DNA of 64,000 nt from Pseudomonas sp. NFIX28 (GCF_900107395.1 NZ_FNPW01000004.1:124001-188000), one strand, 5' to 3'; numbered from the stretch's first letter, positions 17,095 through 27,029 are shown. The notes: generated by a model not told the origin, from the letters alone. Program-made: numbers and translations.

Positions 17095-19194
17095 TTACAC
17101 CAGGTGCAAAGCGTTCAGCAGCATGTCGATCAGCTTGATGCCCAGGAACGGCACCAGGATCCCGCCCAGGCCGTAGATCAGCAGGTTGCGGCGCAGCAGA
17201 TGGGCCGCGCTGGCCGCCTGCACCCGCACCCCGCGCAGGGCCAGCGGGATCAGCACGACGATGATCAGGGCGTTGAACACGATCGCCGAAAGAATCGCGC
17301 TCTGCGGGCTGCTCAACTGCATGACGTTGAGCACCCCGAGCTGTGGATAAATCGCCGCGAACAGCGCCGGCAGGATCGCGAAATACTTGGCTATATCGTT
17401 GGCAATGGAAAAGGTGGTCAGGGCGCCACGGGTGACCAGCAGCTCCTTGCCGATCTGCACCACGTCTAGCAGCTTGGTCGGATCGCTGTCGAGGTCGACC
17501 ATGTTCGCCGCTTCGCGCGCCGCCTGGGTGCCATCGTTCATCGCCATGCCGACGTCGGCCTGGGCCAGCGCCGGGGCGTCGTTGGCGCCGTCGCCGCACA
17601 TGGCGACCAGGCGACCGTCATTCTGCTCGTGGCGAATGCGCGCCAGCTTCTTCTCCGGCGTGGCTTCGGCCAGCACGTCATCTACCCCGGCCTCGGCGGC
17701 GATGGCGGCGGCGGTCAGCGGGTTGTCGCCGGTGACCATCACGGTGCGGATCCCCAGCTTGCGCAGCTCGGCGAAACGCTCGCGAATGCCTGGCTTGACC
17801 ACGTCCTTGAGGTGGATGGCCCCCAGCAGTTTGCCCTCGGCGCACACCAGCAACGGCGTGCCGCCGCTCTGGGCGATCTTGTCGATCTCGCGGGACAGCG
17901 CCGGCGCCAGGTCGCCGCGTTGCAGGCCGACGAAGGTCAGCACCGAATCCACCGCGCCCTTGCGATAGACCCGCCCTTGATAGTCGACACCGGACAGCCG
18001 GGTCTCGGCACTGAACGGCACGGCGGTCAGCGCTTCGGTGCCGGGCTCGGGCTGTGGATAAAGTCCACGCAGGTATTCGACGATGGATTTGCCTTCGGCC
18101 GTGTCGTCCGCCAGCGAGGCCAGCAAGGTCGCCTCGGCCATTTCCTGGTTGTTGACCCCGGGCGCTGCGTGGATGGCCGCGCAACGACGGTTGCCGAAGG
18201 TGATGGTGCCGGTCTTGTCCAGCAGCAGCACATGCACATCGCCCGCTGCTTCCACTGCGCGGCCGGATTTGGCGATCACATTCAGCCGTACCAAACGGTC
18301 CATCCCGGCGATCCCGATGGCCGACAGCAGGCCACCGATGGTGGTCGGAATCAGGGTCACCAACAACGCCACCAGGAACACCAGCGGCAGGCTGCCATTG
18401 GCAAAATGGGCGAACGGCTGCAGGGTCACGACCACGATCAGGAAGATCAGGCTCAGGCCGATCAGCAGGATGTCCAGGGCCACTTCGTTCGGGGTCTTCT
18501 GGCGCTTGGCGCCTTCTACCAGGGCGATCATGCGGTCGAGGGTCGATTCGCCCGGATTGCTGGTAATGCGCACCAGCAACCAGTCGGATACCAGCCGGGT
18601 ATTGCCGGTCACGGCCGAGCGATCGCCGCCGGACTCGCGAATGACCGGAGCCGATTCGCCAGTGATGGCCGCTTCGTTGACCGCGGCAATGCCTTCGATG
18701 ACCTCACCGTCGCCGGGAATCATTTCCCCGGCATCGACGCGCACCACATCGCCTTTGCGCAAATTGGCGGCCGGGATCACCTGGAAACTACCATCGGCTT
18801 TCTTCAGGCGCGCACTCAGGCCTTCGCTGCCGGCCTTGAGGCTGTCGGCGCGGGCCTTGCCACGGCCTTCGGCCAGGGCCTCGGCGAAGTTGGCGAACAG
18901 CACGGTGAACCACAGCCAGAGGGCGATCTGCGCGGCGACGAAGGTCGGGACCGTGGTCTCCGGCAAGAAGCACAGCACGGTAGTGAAGATGGCGGTCAGC
19001 TCGACCACCAGCATTACCGGCGAACGTTTCAACTGGCGCGGGTCGAGCTTGACGAAGGCCTGCACCAGCGCCGGACGCCACAGGGCCGCGATCGAGGTTT
19101 TCTGTTGTTCGTCGGTTGTGTGTTTCGAAGCCGCGGCTTTGACGCCGGGCATTTCGGTTACGGCCTTCTTGGAGGAAGGAACATGCATATTCAT
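17095..19194 (-). CDS. kdpB: KdpB, P-type ATPase catalytic subunit
   Basis: A 699-residue P-type ATPase. The phosphorylated aspartate is D326 in DKTGT. The actuator-domain TGES is at 178-181. The nucleotide-binding domain has KGAVDSV. The hinge [14 protein letters not shown] and the [19 protein letters not shown] motif are present. Transmembrane pairs lie near residues 58-105 and 240-290 and at the C-terminus. It hydrolyses ATP to drive K+ uptake through KdpA. GAGGA precedes the ATG by seven bases, and kdpA stops 10 bases upstream. The motif inventory is complete. Confidence 0.98.
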   Translation of the reverse strand: MNMHVPSSKKAVTEMPGVKAAASKHTTDEQQKTSIAALWRPALVQAFVKLDPRQLKRSPVMLVVELTAIFTTVLCFLPETTVPTFVAAQIALWLWFTVLFANFAEALAEGRGKARADSLKAGSEGLSARLKKADGSFQVIPAANLRKGDVVRVDAGEMIPGDGEVIEGIAAVNEAAITGESAPVIRESGGDRSAVTGNTRLVSDWLLVRITSNPGESTLDRMIALVEGAKRQKTPNEVALDILLIGLSLIFLIVVVTLQPFAHFANGSLPLVFLVALLVTLIPTTIGGLLSAIGIAGMDRLVRLNVIAKSGRAVEAAGDVHVLLLDKTGTITFGNRRCAAIHAAPGVNNQEMAEATLLASLADDTAEGKSIVEYLRGLYPQPEPGTEALTAVPFSAETRLSGVDYQGRVYRKGAVDSVLTFVGLQRGDLAPALSREIDKIAQSGGTPLLVCAEGKLLGAIHLKDVVKPGIRERFAELRKLGIRTVMVTGDNPLTAAAIAAEAGVDDVLAEATPEKKLARIRHEQNDGRLVAMCGDGANDAPALAQADVGMAMNDGTQAAREAANMVDLDSDPTKLLDVVQIGKELLVTRGALTTFSIANDIAKYFAILPALFAAIYPQLGVLNVMQLSSPQSAILSAIVFNALIIVVLIPLALRGVRVQAASAAHLLRRNLLIYGLGGILVPFLGIKLIDMLLNALHLV

Positions 19195-19204
19195 CGTTAA
19201 GTCC

Positions 19205-20914
19205 TCAGCCCTTCATTCCAAAGGCAGCCAAGCTCAAGTGTTCGGCAATCGGGCCCAGCGCCAGGGTCGGCAGAAAGGTCAACCCGCCCACCAGCAATAT
19301 GGTCATGGTCAGCAGCGTGACGAACAGCGGGCCATGGGTGGGGAAACTGTTCTGGCCGACCGGCGCGGTCTTTTTCAGCGCCAGGCTGCCGGCCAGTGCC
19401 AGCACCGGCAGGATGTAGCCGAAGCGGCCGATCAACATGCCCAGGCCCAGCATCAGGTTGTGGAACGGGGTATTGGCCCCAAGGCCGGCGAAGGCCGAAC
19501 CGTTGTTGGCGCTGGCCGAGGTGTAGGCGTACAGCAACTGGCTGAAGCCATGGGCGCCTGGGTTGCTTACCGCTGATACCGGCCCAGGCAGGCTCGCGGC
19601 AATGGCGCTGAGCACCAGCACGCCGACCGGCATCACCATCAGGGTCACCACCAGCAACTGCACTTCCCTGGCCTGGAGCTTCTTGCCCAGGTATTCCGGG
19701 GTGCGGCCGATCATCAGGCCGGCCAGGAATACAGCGATCAGCACGTTCAGCAACATGCCGTAGAGGCCCGCGCCGACCCCGCCGAAAATCACTTCGCCGA
19801 CCATCATGTTGATCAGCGCGACCATGCCGCTCAGCGGGCTGAGGCTATCGTGCATGCCGTTGACCGAACCGTTGGAGGCCGACGTGGTGGTCACCGACCA
19901 GAGCACGGTGGCGGTGGTACCGAACCGCGATTCCTTGCCTTCGAGCGGCGCGGCCTGTTCGACCGCGGCATTGTTCAGGGCCGGGTTGGGCTGGGACTCG
20001 GACCACAGCGAGGTCGCTCCACCGATCAGGAACAGCGCCAGCATGCAGGCAATGATCGCCCGGCTCTGCCGCAGGTCCTTGACGTAATGGCCGAAAGTGA
20101 ACACCAGCGCCACCGGAATCAGGATGATCGAGGACACTTCGAAAAGGTTGCTCCAGGCCGTCGGGTTCTCGAACGGATGCGCCGAGTTGACGCCAAAGAA
20201 GCCCCCGCCGTTGGTGCCCAATTGCTTGATGGCGATCTGGCTGGCGGCCGGGCCCAGCGGGATCACCTGGTCGACGCCTTGCAGGGTCACGGCGTTGACG
20301 TAATGGGCCAAGGTTTGCGGTACGCCCTGCCAGACCAGCAACAAGGCCAGCAGCAGGCACAACGGCAACAGGCCGTAGAGGGTGGCGCGGGTCATGTCGA
20401 CCCAGAAGTTGCCCAGGGTCTTTGCCGAACGCCGGCCGATGCCTCGGCACAAGGCAACCAGCACGGCCAGGCCGGTGGCGGCGCTGACGAAGTTCTGCAC
20501 GGTCAGGCCGATCATCTGGCTCAGGTAGCTCAGCGAGGCTTCACCGCTGTAGGACTGCCAGTTGGTGTTGGTCATGAAGCTGACCGCGGTGTTGAACGCC
20601 AACGTCCACTCTTGCCCCGGCAGGTTCTGCGGGTTGAGTGGCAAATGGTCCTGGAACAACAGAATCGTGAACAGCAGCACAAAGCCGGCCAGGTTGAACG
20701 CGAGCAGGGCCAGGGCATATTTCTGCCAGCTCTGTTCGCTGTGCGCATCGACGCCCGAGAGCCGGTAGCAGGTGCGCTCGACCGGTCCCAGCAGCGGCGT
20801 CAGCCAGGTGCGCTGGCCCTCCATCACCTTGTAGTAGAACCGCCCCAGGAAAGGTGCGGGCAGCAGCACCAAGGCAAAGAAGCCGAGGATCAGCCAATAG
20901 TCATAACTGTGCAT
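19205..20914 (-). CDS. kdpA: KdpA, K+-channel-like subunit
   Basis: A 569-residue polytopic protein of the SKT superfamily that binds and translocates K+. Pore-loop regions are recognisable: [40 protein letters not shown], and later [16 protein letters not shown]. coli KdpA has 557 residues. Start fixed at [15 protein letters not shown], preceded by AGGAG five bases upstream, and kdpF ends 8 bases before. Longer upstream readings would overlap kdpF. Confidence 0.97.
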   Translation of the reverse strand: MHSYDYWLILGFFALVLLPAPFLGRFYYKVMEGQRTWLTPLLGPVERTCYRLSGVDAHSEQSWQKYALALLAFNLAGFVLLFTILLFQDHLPLNPQNLPGQEWTLAFNTAVSFMTNTNWQSYSGEASLSYLSQMIGLTVQNFVSAATGLAVLVALCRGIGRRSAKTLGNFWVDMTRATLYGLLPLCLLLALLLVWQGVPQTLAHYVNAVTLQGVDQVIPLGPAASQIAIKQLGTNGGGFFGVNSAHPFENPTAWSNLFEVSSIILIPVALVFTFGHYVKDLRQSRAIIACMLALFLIGGATSLWSESQPNPALNNAAVEQAAPLEGKESRFGTTATVLWSVTTTSASNGSVNGMHDSLSPLSGMVALINMMVGEVIFGGVGAGLYGMLLNVLIAVFLAGLMIGRTPEYLGKKLQAREVQLLVVTLMVMPVGVLVLSAIAASLPGPVSAVSNPGAHGFSQLLYAYTSASANNGSAFAGLGANTPFHNLMLGLGMLIGRFGYILPVLALAGSLALKKTAPVGQNSFPTHGPLFVTLLTMTILLVGGLTFLPTLALGPIAEHLSLAAFGMKG

Positions 20915-20922
20915 AGCCGCTC

Positions 20923-21012
20923 CTAGTTCCGATCCGCGCGCAACAGCGCAACCAGTAGATAGATGAACAGCCCCACTGCCAGCAGCAGGGACACCCCGTC
21001 CAGAACGCTCAT
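20923..21012 (-). CDS. kdpF: KdpF, small stabilising subunit
   Basis: A 29-residue single-helix peptide read directly from the minus strand. It starts MSVLDGVSLLLAVGLF, continues with hydrophobic residues (IYLLVALL) and ends RADRN. It is preceded by GGAGA six bases from the ATG. Length, hydrophobicity and position immediately before kdpA match KdpF, which sits at the KdpA membrane interface and stabilises the complex with lipid. Small enough to be missed by ordinary gene callers. Confidence 0.93.
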   Translation of the reverse strand: MSVLDGVSLLLAVGLFIYLLVALLRADRN

Positions 21013-21424
21013 GGAATCTCTCCGTCGTACGGCAATCGCCGCGTGTGGGGGGCATTGTCGGCAGGGAGGCTGTAAAGGAACGAGGGCGAGGGCGCGCAAG
21101 GCGCATAAAGAATGCGTAAAGAATGGCTTTACGCGGGGTTTACGTCGGGGCCGGCAAGCCTTTGGGAAGGTTCCAGGGCGGCCATCGCGAGCAAGCTTGC
21201 CTCTACGGAAAAGCAGGGTTTATTTGAGGTCGCGATCAGCACCTCCAGGCCGCCGCCGCCCTCTTGTGGCACGTTCGTGCACCAATCCGAATGCCTTGGC
21301 TCGCGAAATATCCGGAAACATCCTCGATGCGACAGCTTTTTGCGCTTTACGACGCCCCTTCCCGCCCTGGCATGAGCGGTGCAATGAGCAGCCCGAGCAC
21401 TTCATTCCGTTCCGGGAGCCATGC
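21013..21424. promoter_or_regulatory. Divergent regulatory region between kdpF and the eat permease
   Basis: About 410 bases between the leftward kdp operon and the rightward permease gene. It should contain the KdpE-responsive kdp promoter near 21013-21110 and the permease promoter, but I cannot place a KdpE box with confidence. A REP-like half element (CCATCGCGAGCAAGCTTGCCTCTAC) lies at about 21182-21206. An open frame through this region upstream of the permease has no family resemblance. Confidence 0.5.
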
Positions 21425-22789
21425 ATGAACACACAACTCAAACCAACGCTGGGCACGCTGCATTTATGGGGGATCGCGGTCGGGTTGGTGATTTCGGGGG
21501 AATACTTCGGCTGGAGTTATGGCTGGGGCGTCGCCGGTACCCTGGGCTTTCTGCTGACCTCGCTGATGGTCGCTGCCATGTACAGCTGTTTCATCTTCAG
21601 CTTCACCGAACTGACCACCGCCATTCCCCATGCCGGCGGCCCCTTTGCCTATAGCCGCCGGGCCTTCGGCGAAAAAGGCGGGCTGATTGCCGGGCTGGCG
21701 ACCCTGATCGAATTCGTCTTCGCGCCACCGGCCATTGCCCTGGCGATCGGGGCCTACCTGAATGTGCAGTTCCCCGCCCTGGACCCGAAGCATGCGGCGG
21801 TCGGGGCCTATATCGTGTTCATGGGGTTGAACATCCTCGGCGTCAAACTCGCCGCGACTTTCGAGCTGGTGGTCTGCGTGCTGGCGGTGGCGGAATTGCT
21901 GGTATTCATGGGCGTGGTCGCGCCGGCCTTCAGCTTCAGCAACTTCGCCCTCAACGGCTGGGCGGGCTCGGATACCTTCGGCGCCCCCGCGATTGCCGGG
22001 ATGTTCGCGGCGATTCCGTTCGCCATCTGGTTCTTCCTCGCCATCGAAGGCGCGGCCATGGCCGCCGAAGAAGCCAAGGACCCGAAACGCACCATCCCCA
22101 AAGCCTACATCAGCGGCATCCTGACCCTGGTGCTGCTGGCCATGGGCGTAATGTTCTTCGCTGGCGGCGTGGGCGACTGGCGCGCCCTGTCGAACATCAA
22201 CGACCCGCTGCCCCAGGCCATGAAAGCCGTGGTCGGAGACAACTCCGGCTGGCTGCACATGCTGGTGTGGATTGGCCTGTTCGGCCTGGTGGCGAGCTTC
22301 CACGGCATCATTCTGGGCTACTCGCGGCAGTTCTTCGCCCTCGCCCGCGCCGGCTATCTGCCGGCATCGCTGGCCAGGTTGTCGCGCTTCCAGACGCCGC
22401 ACCGCGCCATCATCGCCGGTGGCCTGATCGGCATCGCCGCCATCTACAGCGATGGCTTGATCAACCTGGGCGGCATGACCCTGACCGCGGCGATGATCAC
22501 CATGGCCGTATTCGGCGCCATCGTGATGTACATCATGAGCATGCTCAGCCTGTTCAAGCTGCGTAAGACCGAACCGCACCTGGAACGCACCTTCCGCGCC
22601 CCCGGCTATCCGCTGGTTCCGGCCATTGCCCTGGCGCTGGCAATCGTCTGCCTGGTGGCCATGGCCTGGTTCAACAGCCTGATCGGCCTGATCTTTCTCG
22701 GCTTCATGGCGGTCGGCTTCATTTACTTCCAATTGACCGCGCAGCTACGCGCCAATGCGCCGGCGGATGCAATGCTGACCGGGCTCTGA
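21425..22789 (+). CDS. eat: Ethanolamine-type permease (APC superfamily)
   Basis: A 454-residue transporter with about 12 membrane helices. It matches ethanolamine permeases (Eat) of the APC superfamily: N-terminal GTLHLWGIAVGLVISGEYFGWSYGWG, then ELTTAIPHAGGPFAYSRRAFG, and AIEGAAMAAEEAKDPKRTIPKAY. The start at 21425 has GGGAG at 21414-21418. It imports ethanolamine or related amines by inference. No ethanolamine ammonia-lyase (eutBC) or aldehyde dehydrogenase is adjacent, so the physiological substrate could be another amine. The DUF1989 gene and GntR regulator downstream may belong to related amine or urea metabolism. Confidence 0.88.
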   Translation: MNTQLKPTLGTLHLWGIAVGLVISGEYFGWSYGWGVAGTLGFLLTSLMVAAMYSCFIFSFTELTTAIPHAGGPFAYSRRAFGEKGGLIAGLATLIEFVFAPPAIALAIGAYLNVQFPALDPKHAAVGAYIVFMGLNILGVKLAATFELVVCVLAVAELLVFMGVVAPAFSFSNFALNGWAGSDTFGAPAIAGMFAAIPFAIWFFLAIEGAAMAAEEAKDPKRTIPKAYISGILTLVLLAMGVMFFAGGVGDWRALSNINDPLPQAMKAVVGDNSGWLHMLVWIGLFGLVASFHGIILGYSRQFFALARAGYLPASLARLSRFQTPHRAIIAGGLIGIAAIYSDGLINLGGMTLTAAMITMAVFGAIVMYIMSMLSLFKLRKTEPHLERTFRAPGYPLVPAIALALAIVCLVAMAWFNSLIGLIFLGFMAVGFIYFQLTAQLRANAPADAMLTGL

Positions 22790-22988
22790 GCGGTTGCCGG
22801 CCATCTGCGAGCGCTGCGACACGACCGCTGTTCAGCCGCCGGTAACGGCTAGAAGACTGATACGAGAGAAGTCATGGGGGCAGATCAGGCTTAGAATGGA
22901 ACCACTGCGAAATGCTGTAACTCGAAGTGGTATGGCAACTTGACGGGCGAAACTCCTCGCCCGCCGGTATGCCCTCAAGGAGAGCCCT

Positions 22989-23156
22989 ATGCCCTGGTAT
23001 GCCTGGTTGATTCTGGTCGTTGCAATCGGCTCGATCGTTGGTGGCCTGATGCTGCTGCGCGACACCGCCAACAAGGTGGAACTGACCGATGAGCAACGCA
23101 AGCGCGTTGCAGAGCGCAACGCGGAAGCGGACGCCAAGGACGCGCAAGACCGCTGA
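22989..23156 (+). CDS. DUF2897 family small membrane protein
   Basis: A 55-residue protein starting MPWYAWLILVVAIGSIVGG, with one N-terminal membrane helix and a charged tail (TDEQRKRVAERNAEADAKD). It matches the DUF2897 small proteins conserved in pseudomonads; function unknown. AAGGAG precedes the ATG and a strong terminator follows 19 bases after the stop, supporting a real single-gene transcript. Confidence 0.85.
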   Translation: MPWYAWLILVVAIGSIVGGLMLLRDTANKVELTDEQRKRVAERNAEADAKDAQDR

Positions 23157-23175
23157 CTGGATCGCCCTATCGAAC

Positions 23176-23209
23176 AGCCCCGCCCTTCTCGAAATGGCGG
23201 GGCTTTTTT
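23176..23209 (+). terminator. Rho-independent terminator after the DUF2897 gene
   Basis: Stem AGCCCCGCC / GGCGGGGCT (9 bp) with an 11-base loop, followed by six T. Confidence 0.9.
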
Positions 23210-23232
23210 ATCCGCCTCGGTGGCCGGCAGCG

Positions 23233-24084
23233 TTATTTCTCCCAGGCAGCCTTGGCGATCTGCAGACCGTGCAGGCCTTTGTAGGCGGCCCGCTCAGGCT
23301 GGCGCCAGCCTTCGAGCAATGCCTCGTCGAGCCGATAGATCTCCACGCCCAACGGCCGGCAGACGCTGAGCGGGTCCTGAGCCTCGGGCCCCCACATTGG
23401 CAGCGACAAGTCGCCACCCGGGCAGGTCGATAGGGCGCACAACAGATCGATCTCGGCAAAGAATTCCAGGTAATCGCCCTTCTGCGCCGGGCACGCCTTC
23501 ATGAAATACATGTCGTCGTGATTGAGCCCGGTGCACTGAAAGATGTTCAGCACGTCATGCACATCGAATTCGGTCAGGCCGTGGGGCAAGACCGCACGCG
23601 TCAGGTTGGAATGGCAATGGTGGTGAAAATCCTCGCCGGTGAGCATGCGGTTCACGTAGGGGTCGCAGCGGGTGCCGAGCAGGTCGTGCAGGCGCCCGCC
23701 ATGCTCGTCGATGCCGTAACCGGCCAGGCTGTCGTCGGTGATGGTCACCAACGGCCGCAAAAACGGCAGGTTCGACCACAGCCGGTCATGGGTGCTGACA
23801 TGCGCCCCCTGCAATTGCCGGGTACGGGCGGCCCACAGACGCTCGCGCGGGTCGTTGGCATTCCAGACGTTGAAATCCCCGACTTGCGGGCCGGCCGGCG
23901 TGGTCACCCGGAACACATGCCCGGCCGGCACATGCCAAGCGCGCCCGGTGCGGATCGGCACCTCGAATTGCTCGATCAAGGTACGTTGGCCCTTGCTGTC
24001 GCGGACCCGCTCATAAAAGGCCGTATCCACCTGCAGGGCCGAGCCTTTGCTGACCTGATAAGCCGCGGGATAGTCTTTGTACAT
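23233..24084 (-). CDS. DUF1989 (urea carboxylase-associated) family protein
   Basis: A 283-residue cytosolic protein. Conserved DUF1989 elements are visible: GRAWHVPAGHVFRVTTPAGPQVGDFNVWNA, LVTITDDSL, HHHCHSNLTRAL-like HHCHSNL, DVLNIFQCTG and KGDYLEFFAEIDLLCALSTCPGGDLS with a Cys-Pro-Gly-Gly motif. Relatives are encoded beside urea carboxylase or guanidine degradation genes and are often misnamed aminomethyltransferases. Here it pairs with a GntR regulator, 15 bases upstream on the same strand, suggesting co-regulation. The substrate is unknown. Confidence 0.85.
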   Translation of the reverse strand: MYKDYPAAYQVSKGSALQVDTAFYERVRDSKGQRTLIEQFEVPIRTGRAWHVPAGHVFRVTTPAGPQVGDFNVWNANDPRERLWAARTRQLQGAHVSTHDRLWSNLPFLRPLVTITDDSLAGYGIDEHGGRLHDLLGTRCDPYVNRMLTGEDFHHHCHSNLTRAVLPHGLTEFDVHDVLNIFQCTGLNHDDMYFMKACPAQKGDYLEFFAEIDLLCALSTCPGGDLSLPMWGPEAQDPLSVCRPLGVEIYRLDEALLEGWRQPERAAYKGLHGLQIAKAAWEK

Positions 24085-24099
24085 GGTTGAAATCCTCGA

Positions 24100-24753
24100 T
24101 CAGTGGCGGGAAGAGTGGCTGAGGATGTCGAGCAGCAGCCGTTCGGAATCGTCGAGGTAAACCGCCAGGGTTTCACCAGCGGCATGCTTGTCGCCTTCGG
24201 CGAGCAAGTCATGGATCAGCCGGTCCCGGGCCAGCCAGGGCGATTGAAAATGCTGCTCGTCAGGGGCGGCACAGAACACCAGGCGCATCTGCGCCACGAC
24301 GTTGGTGAAGAATTCGTCGAACAAGGGGCTGCGCATCAGGCCGACGATGTGTTGATGAAAGGCCAGGCTGTGGGTGCCCACCGAGCGCCAATCCTCGCGC
24401 TCGCGGGCGAGTTCGCTGGCCTCGATTGCCTCGAGCATCCGGTCGGATTGGTACTCACGCAACGGCTTGCTGGAGGCGATGGCCTGAAGTTCCAGGGTAC
24501 GCCGCACCTGGAACAGGTCCCGCACCTCATCTATCCCCAACCTGCGCACCGTGACGCCCTTGTTGCGTGTATAGCGGGCCAGGCCTTCTTGCCCCAGACG
24601 GTGCAAGGCCTCGCGGATGGTATTGCGCGAGGCGTTGTAGGCGGACACCAGGTCGCTTTCCACTAGGGGCATGCCCGGCAGCAAGCGACCGCCGATGATA
24701 TCGGCGCGTAATTCGAGGGTTATCTGATCGGCCAGGGACAATGCGTCGTTCAT
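24100..24753 (-). CDS. GntR family (FCD/FadR-type) transcriptional regulator
   Basis: A 217-residue regulator. The N-terminal winged helix-turn-helix (about residues 5-72) reads LELRADIIGGRLLPGMPLVESDLVSAYNASRNTIREALHRLGQEGL. The C-terminal all-helical FCD ligand-binding domain (about 85-210) includes DLFQVRRTLELQAI. FCD regulators usually respond to carboxylates or amino-acid-derived ligands. I use the ATG at 24753 (MNDALSLADQI); an upstream ATG gives an N-terminus outside the fold. It is just upstream of the DUF1989 gene and probably controls it. Confidence 0.9.
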   Translation of the reverse strand: MNDALSLADQITLELRADIIGGRLLPGMPLVESDLVSAYNASRNTIREALHRLGQEGLARYTRNKGVTVRRLGIDEVRDLFQVRRTLELQAIASSKPLREYQSDRMLEAIEASELAREREDWRSVGTHSLAFHQHIVGLMRSPLFDEFFTNVVAQMRLVFCAAPDEQHFQSPWLARDRLIHDLLAEGDKHAAGETLAVYLDDSERLLLDILSHSSRH

Positions 24754-24951
24754 GAATATCGCCTTGCGATTGTTGAACAATCCATGGATATCCAATAACC
24801 ACTATTCATGCCAATAGCTGGAAAACATCATTAAATCGCGCCCTTTTCTGCTGATTTAACGGAGACAGCGTGAGACTTCTGGGATAAAAAGTGCAGTCAT
24901 CCTGCTATCAACCTTGGGTAAGATGGCTCCCCGGTTGTGGAGATTTCCCCG

Positions 24952-25518
24952 ATGCGTTATTCGCAAGACCATAAAGCCCAAACCCATCAGCGCATCATCA
25001 AGGAAGCCGCCGAGCGCTTTCGGCGCGACGGCATCGGCGCGACAGGCCTGCAACCGTTGATGAAAGCCCTGGGCCTGACTCATGGCGGTTTCTACTCGCA
25101 CTTCAAATCCAAGGACGAGCTGATCGAAAAAGCCCTGCAGGCCGCGGCCGCAGAACTCGATACCCACTGCGCCATGCTGTTTGCCCAGGAAAAACCACTG
25201 CAGGCCTTTATCGACAGCTACCTGTCCGAGTGGCATCAGACCTCCCCCGGTCAAGGTTGCCCGCTGCCCACCATGTCTTCGGAACTAGGCCTGCGCGGGC
25301 AAGCGAGCCCCACCACGGATGCGGAGCTCAATGCGCGACTCACGCAGGTAGAGGCAAACCTCAAGGGAGAAGATGCCGCCGACCAGAGCCTGGTGATCAT
25401 GTCGACCCTGGTCGGAGCCCTGGTGCTGTCGCGCGGCGTCGAGAACCCCGATCTGGCCAAACGGATACTGGAAGTAACACGCGAGCACCTGAAAAAGCAG
25501 GATGGGCAGACGGGGTGA
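24952..25518 (+). CDS. TetR family transcriptional regulator
   Basis: A 188-residue TetR-type repressor. The N-terminal HTH (about residues 8-55) reads HQRIIKEAAERFRRDGIGATGLQPLMKALGLTHGGFYSHFKSKDELIEKAL, as in the NemR/YcdC-like subgroup. A ligand-binding core with CPLPTMSSELG follows. Start at the ATG at 24952, preceded by GGAG. It may control the neighbouring SDR gene, although the two converge, or an unlinked target. Confidence 0.9.
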   Translation: MRYSQDHKAQTHQRIIKEAAERFRRDGIGATGLQPLMKALGLTHGGFYSHFKSKDELIEKALQAAAAELDTHCAMLFAQEKPLQAFIDSYLSEWHQTSPGQGCPLPTMSSELGLRGQASPTTDAELNARLTQVEANLKGEDAADQSLVIMSTLVGALVLSRGVENPDLAKRILEVTREHLKKQDGQTG

Positions 25519-25619
25519 TCCGCATCATCCTCCCGCCTCAGCATGGTTATTTGTAGCGAGCTGCCGCGCTGCTTTTCGACAAGTTGGGCCCCGGCAAAAC
25601 GCGCAACTACGAAGGCGTC

Positions 25620-26342
25620 CTAATCAGCCGAGTCGGGTAGCGAGGGGATGGTGATCAACTCACCCTGATCAAAACCGGCCAGAGCTGCATCCACTATCTC
25701 GGTGGCATCCATAACCATTTCAGCTGGAATCCCCTGGGCGTCGATGCCCGAGCGCTCCCAGAAGATCTCAGTGCGGGTTACCCCGGGCAATACCGCCTGG
25801 ACCTGCACGCCTTTACCGTCCAGTTCCGCAGCAAGCGACTGAGTCAGGCTCAGGACATAGGCCTTGGTCGCACTGTAGGTCGCATTAAAACTCTCGGGAA
25901 TCAGCGCCACCACCGAAGCGATATTGATGATCGCCCCTCTTCCCGCTGCCGAGAAGCTGGCGGCAGCAGCGGCAGCCAGACGAGTGACCGCGATCACATT
26001 GAGCTGGATCATCGCCTCCAGCCGATCCGTATCGGCAACGGCCAGGCTTCCGTCGGCAACGATACCGGCATTGTTCAGCAACAGATTGATACTCGAGTCG
26101 GAACGCAAACGCTGCTCGACCTTCAACACATCGGCCTTGAGCGTCAGATCGGCTTTCAACACTTCAACCTGCACCTTGTGCTCGGCCCGCAGCCGGGTAG
26201 CCGCGGTTTGCAGGCGCGGCTCATCTCGTGCAACCAGCAACAGATCGTAACCACGAGCGGCCAACCGCTCGGCATAAACCGCACCGATGCCAGATGAAGC
26301 ACCGGTGACAAGTGCCAGCCCCTTGGGGGAAATCGAGTTCAT
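25620..26342 (-). CDS. Short-chain dehydrogenase/reductase
   Basis: A 240-residue classical SDR. The cofactor motif TGASSGIG (about residues 13-20), LLNNAGI near 90, and the catalytic Ser-Tyr-Lys tetrad (IASVVA...YSATKAYVL) are visible. It is an NAD(P)-dependent oxidoreductase of unknown substrate. The start at MNSISPKGLALVTG has GGAGA six bases upstream; the longer frame continues into AT-rich promoter DNA. An AT-rich region with repeated TCATAATT lies upstream. Confidence 0.9.
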   Translation of the reverse strand: MNSISPKGLALVTGASSGIGAVYAERLAARGYDLLLVARDEPRLQTAATRLRAEHKVQVEVLKADLTLKADVLKVEQRLRSDSSINLLLNNAGIVADGSLAVADTDRLEAMIQLNVIAVTRLAAAAAASFSAAGRGAIINIASVVALIPESFNATYSATKAYVLSLTQSLAAELDGKGVQVQAVLPGVTRTEIFWERSGIDAQGIPAEMVMDATEIVDAALAGFDQGELITIPSLPDSAD

Positions 26343-26409
26343 AACGGATCTCCAGAAAAGTGCTTGAGAAGGGAAAGACAAGGAATTGATACGCTGCTTG
26401 GGAAGCGAT

Positions 26410-26458
26410 TTAATTATAGTCATAATTCAATAAAATATTACGATCATAATTATATTGA
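26410..26458. promoter_or_regulatory. AT-rich repeated motif upstream of the SDR gene
   Basis: TCATAATT occurs twice in direct orientation (26420-26427 and 26444-26451), 24 bases apart, with flanking TTATAG and TATATT giving partial dyad symmetry. The 24-base spacing puts both on nearly the same DNA face, which is compatible with an operator for a regulator of the SDR gene. Confidence 0.4.
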
Positions 26459-26520
26459 GACGAGTAGACAACATTGAATGGCGCAATCCTGCTTATGGTG
26501 CTTTGCGCACTATGGGCCCG

Positions 26521-26554
26521 AAAAACACAAGGCCGATCAATGATCGGCCTTGTG
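26521..26554 (-). terminator. Rho-independent terminator of comEA
   Basis: A perfect 14-bp inverted repeat (CACAAGGCCGATCA / TGATCGGCCTTGTG) with a one-base centre, followed on the minus strand by five T. It lies 15 bases beyond the comEA stop. Confidence 0.85.
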
Positions 26555-26568
26555 CATGAATTGAAGCG

Positions 26569-26904
26569 TCAGTTGACCTTCAACTTTTCCCGGTTGCTTT
26601 CCAGAATCGCCCTGCCGATTCCCTTGACCTCGAGCAGTTCGTCTACTGACGAGAAAGCTCCATTAGCTTCACGATATGCAACAATTGCCTTGGCTTTTAC
26701 TTCACCTACCCCCAACAGTTCACGCTGCAACGTAGCAGCGTCAGCCCTGTTGATATCGACCATGGCAGTTTGTGGGGCAGCTACCGCAGTCACGGCTGGC
26801 ACCGTGCTTGCCGTCTCTTGTTTCGACGCGGGAGCAGCAACTACGCTGATAGAGGCGCTTGTCAGCAGGGCAAAAAGCAGGGAATAGAAATAGTTTGTAC
26901 GCAT
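26569..26904 (-). CDS. comEA: ComEA family helix-hairpin-helix protein
   Basis: A 111-residue exported protein. Signal peptide: MRTNYFYSLLFALLTSASISVVA. A low-complexity Ala/Thr/Val linker follows, then tandem HhH motifs (VDINRADAATLQRELLGVGEVKAKAIVAYR and SVDELLEVKGIGRAIL). ComEA-type proteins bind DNA in the periplasm and support DNA uptake. Position next to the wbpM end of the O-antigen locus is conserved in pseudomonads. The ATG at 26904 has GGAG eight bases upstream. Confidence 0.9.
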   Translation of the reverse strand: MRTNYFYSLLFALLTSASISVVAAPASKQETASTVPAVTAVAAPQTAMVDINRADAATLQRELLGVGEVKAKAIVAYREANGAFSSVDELLEVKGIGRAILESNREKLKVN

Positions 26905-27029
26905 AAATGACACTCCATGACACCGTTGATAAAGATGCAGCTTTTCCGAAGCTGCCTCTCAAACGTAGGCCATGGTGATGCACTGTCAAAAATGGATTGA
27001 TTGCAGTTTATGTAATAGTGCCGCCCTCA

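Noticed and set aside
17629..19200. Long + strand open frame opposite kdpB
   Set aside because: Antisense shadow; composition biased, no motifs, and kdpB has all P-type ATPase motifs.
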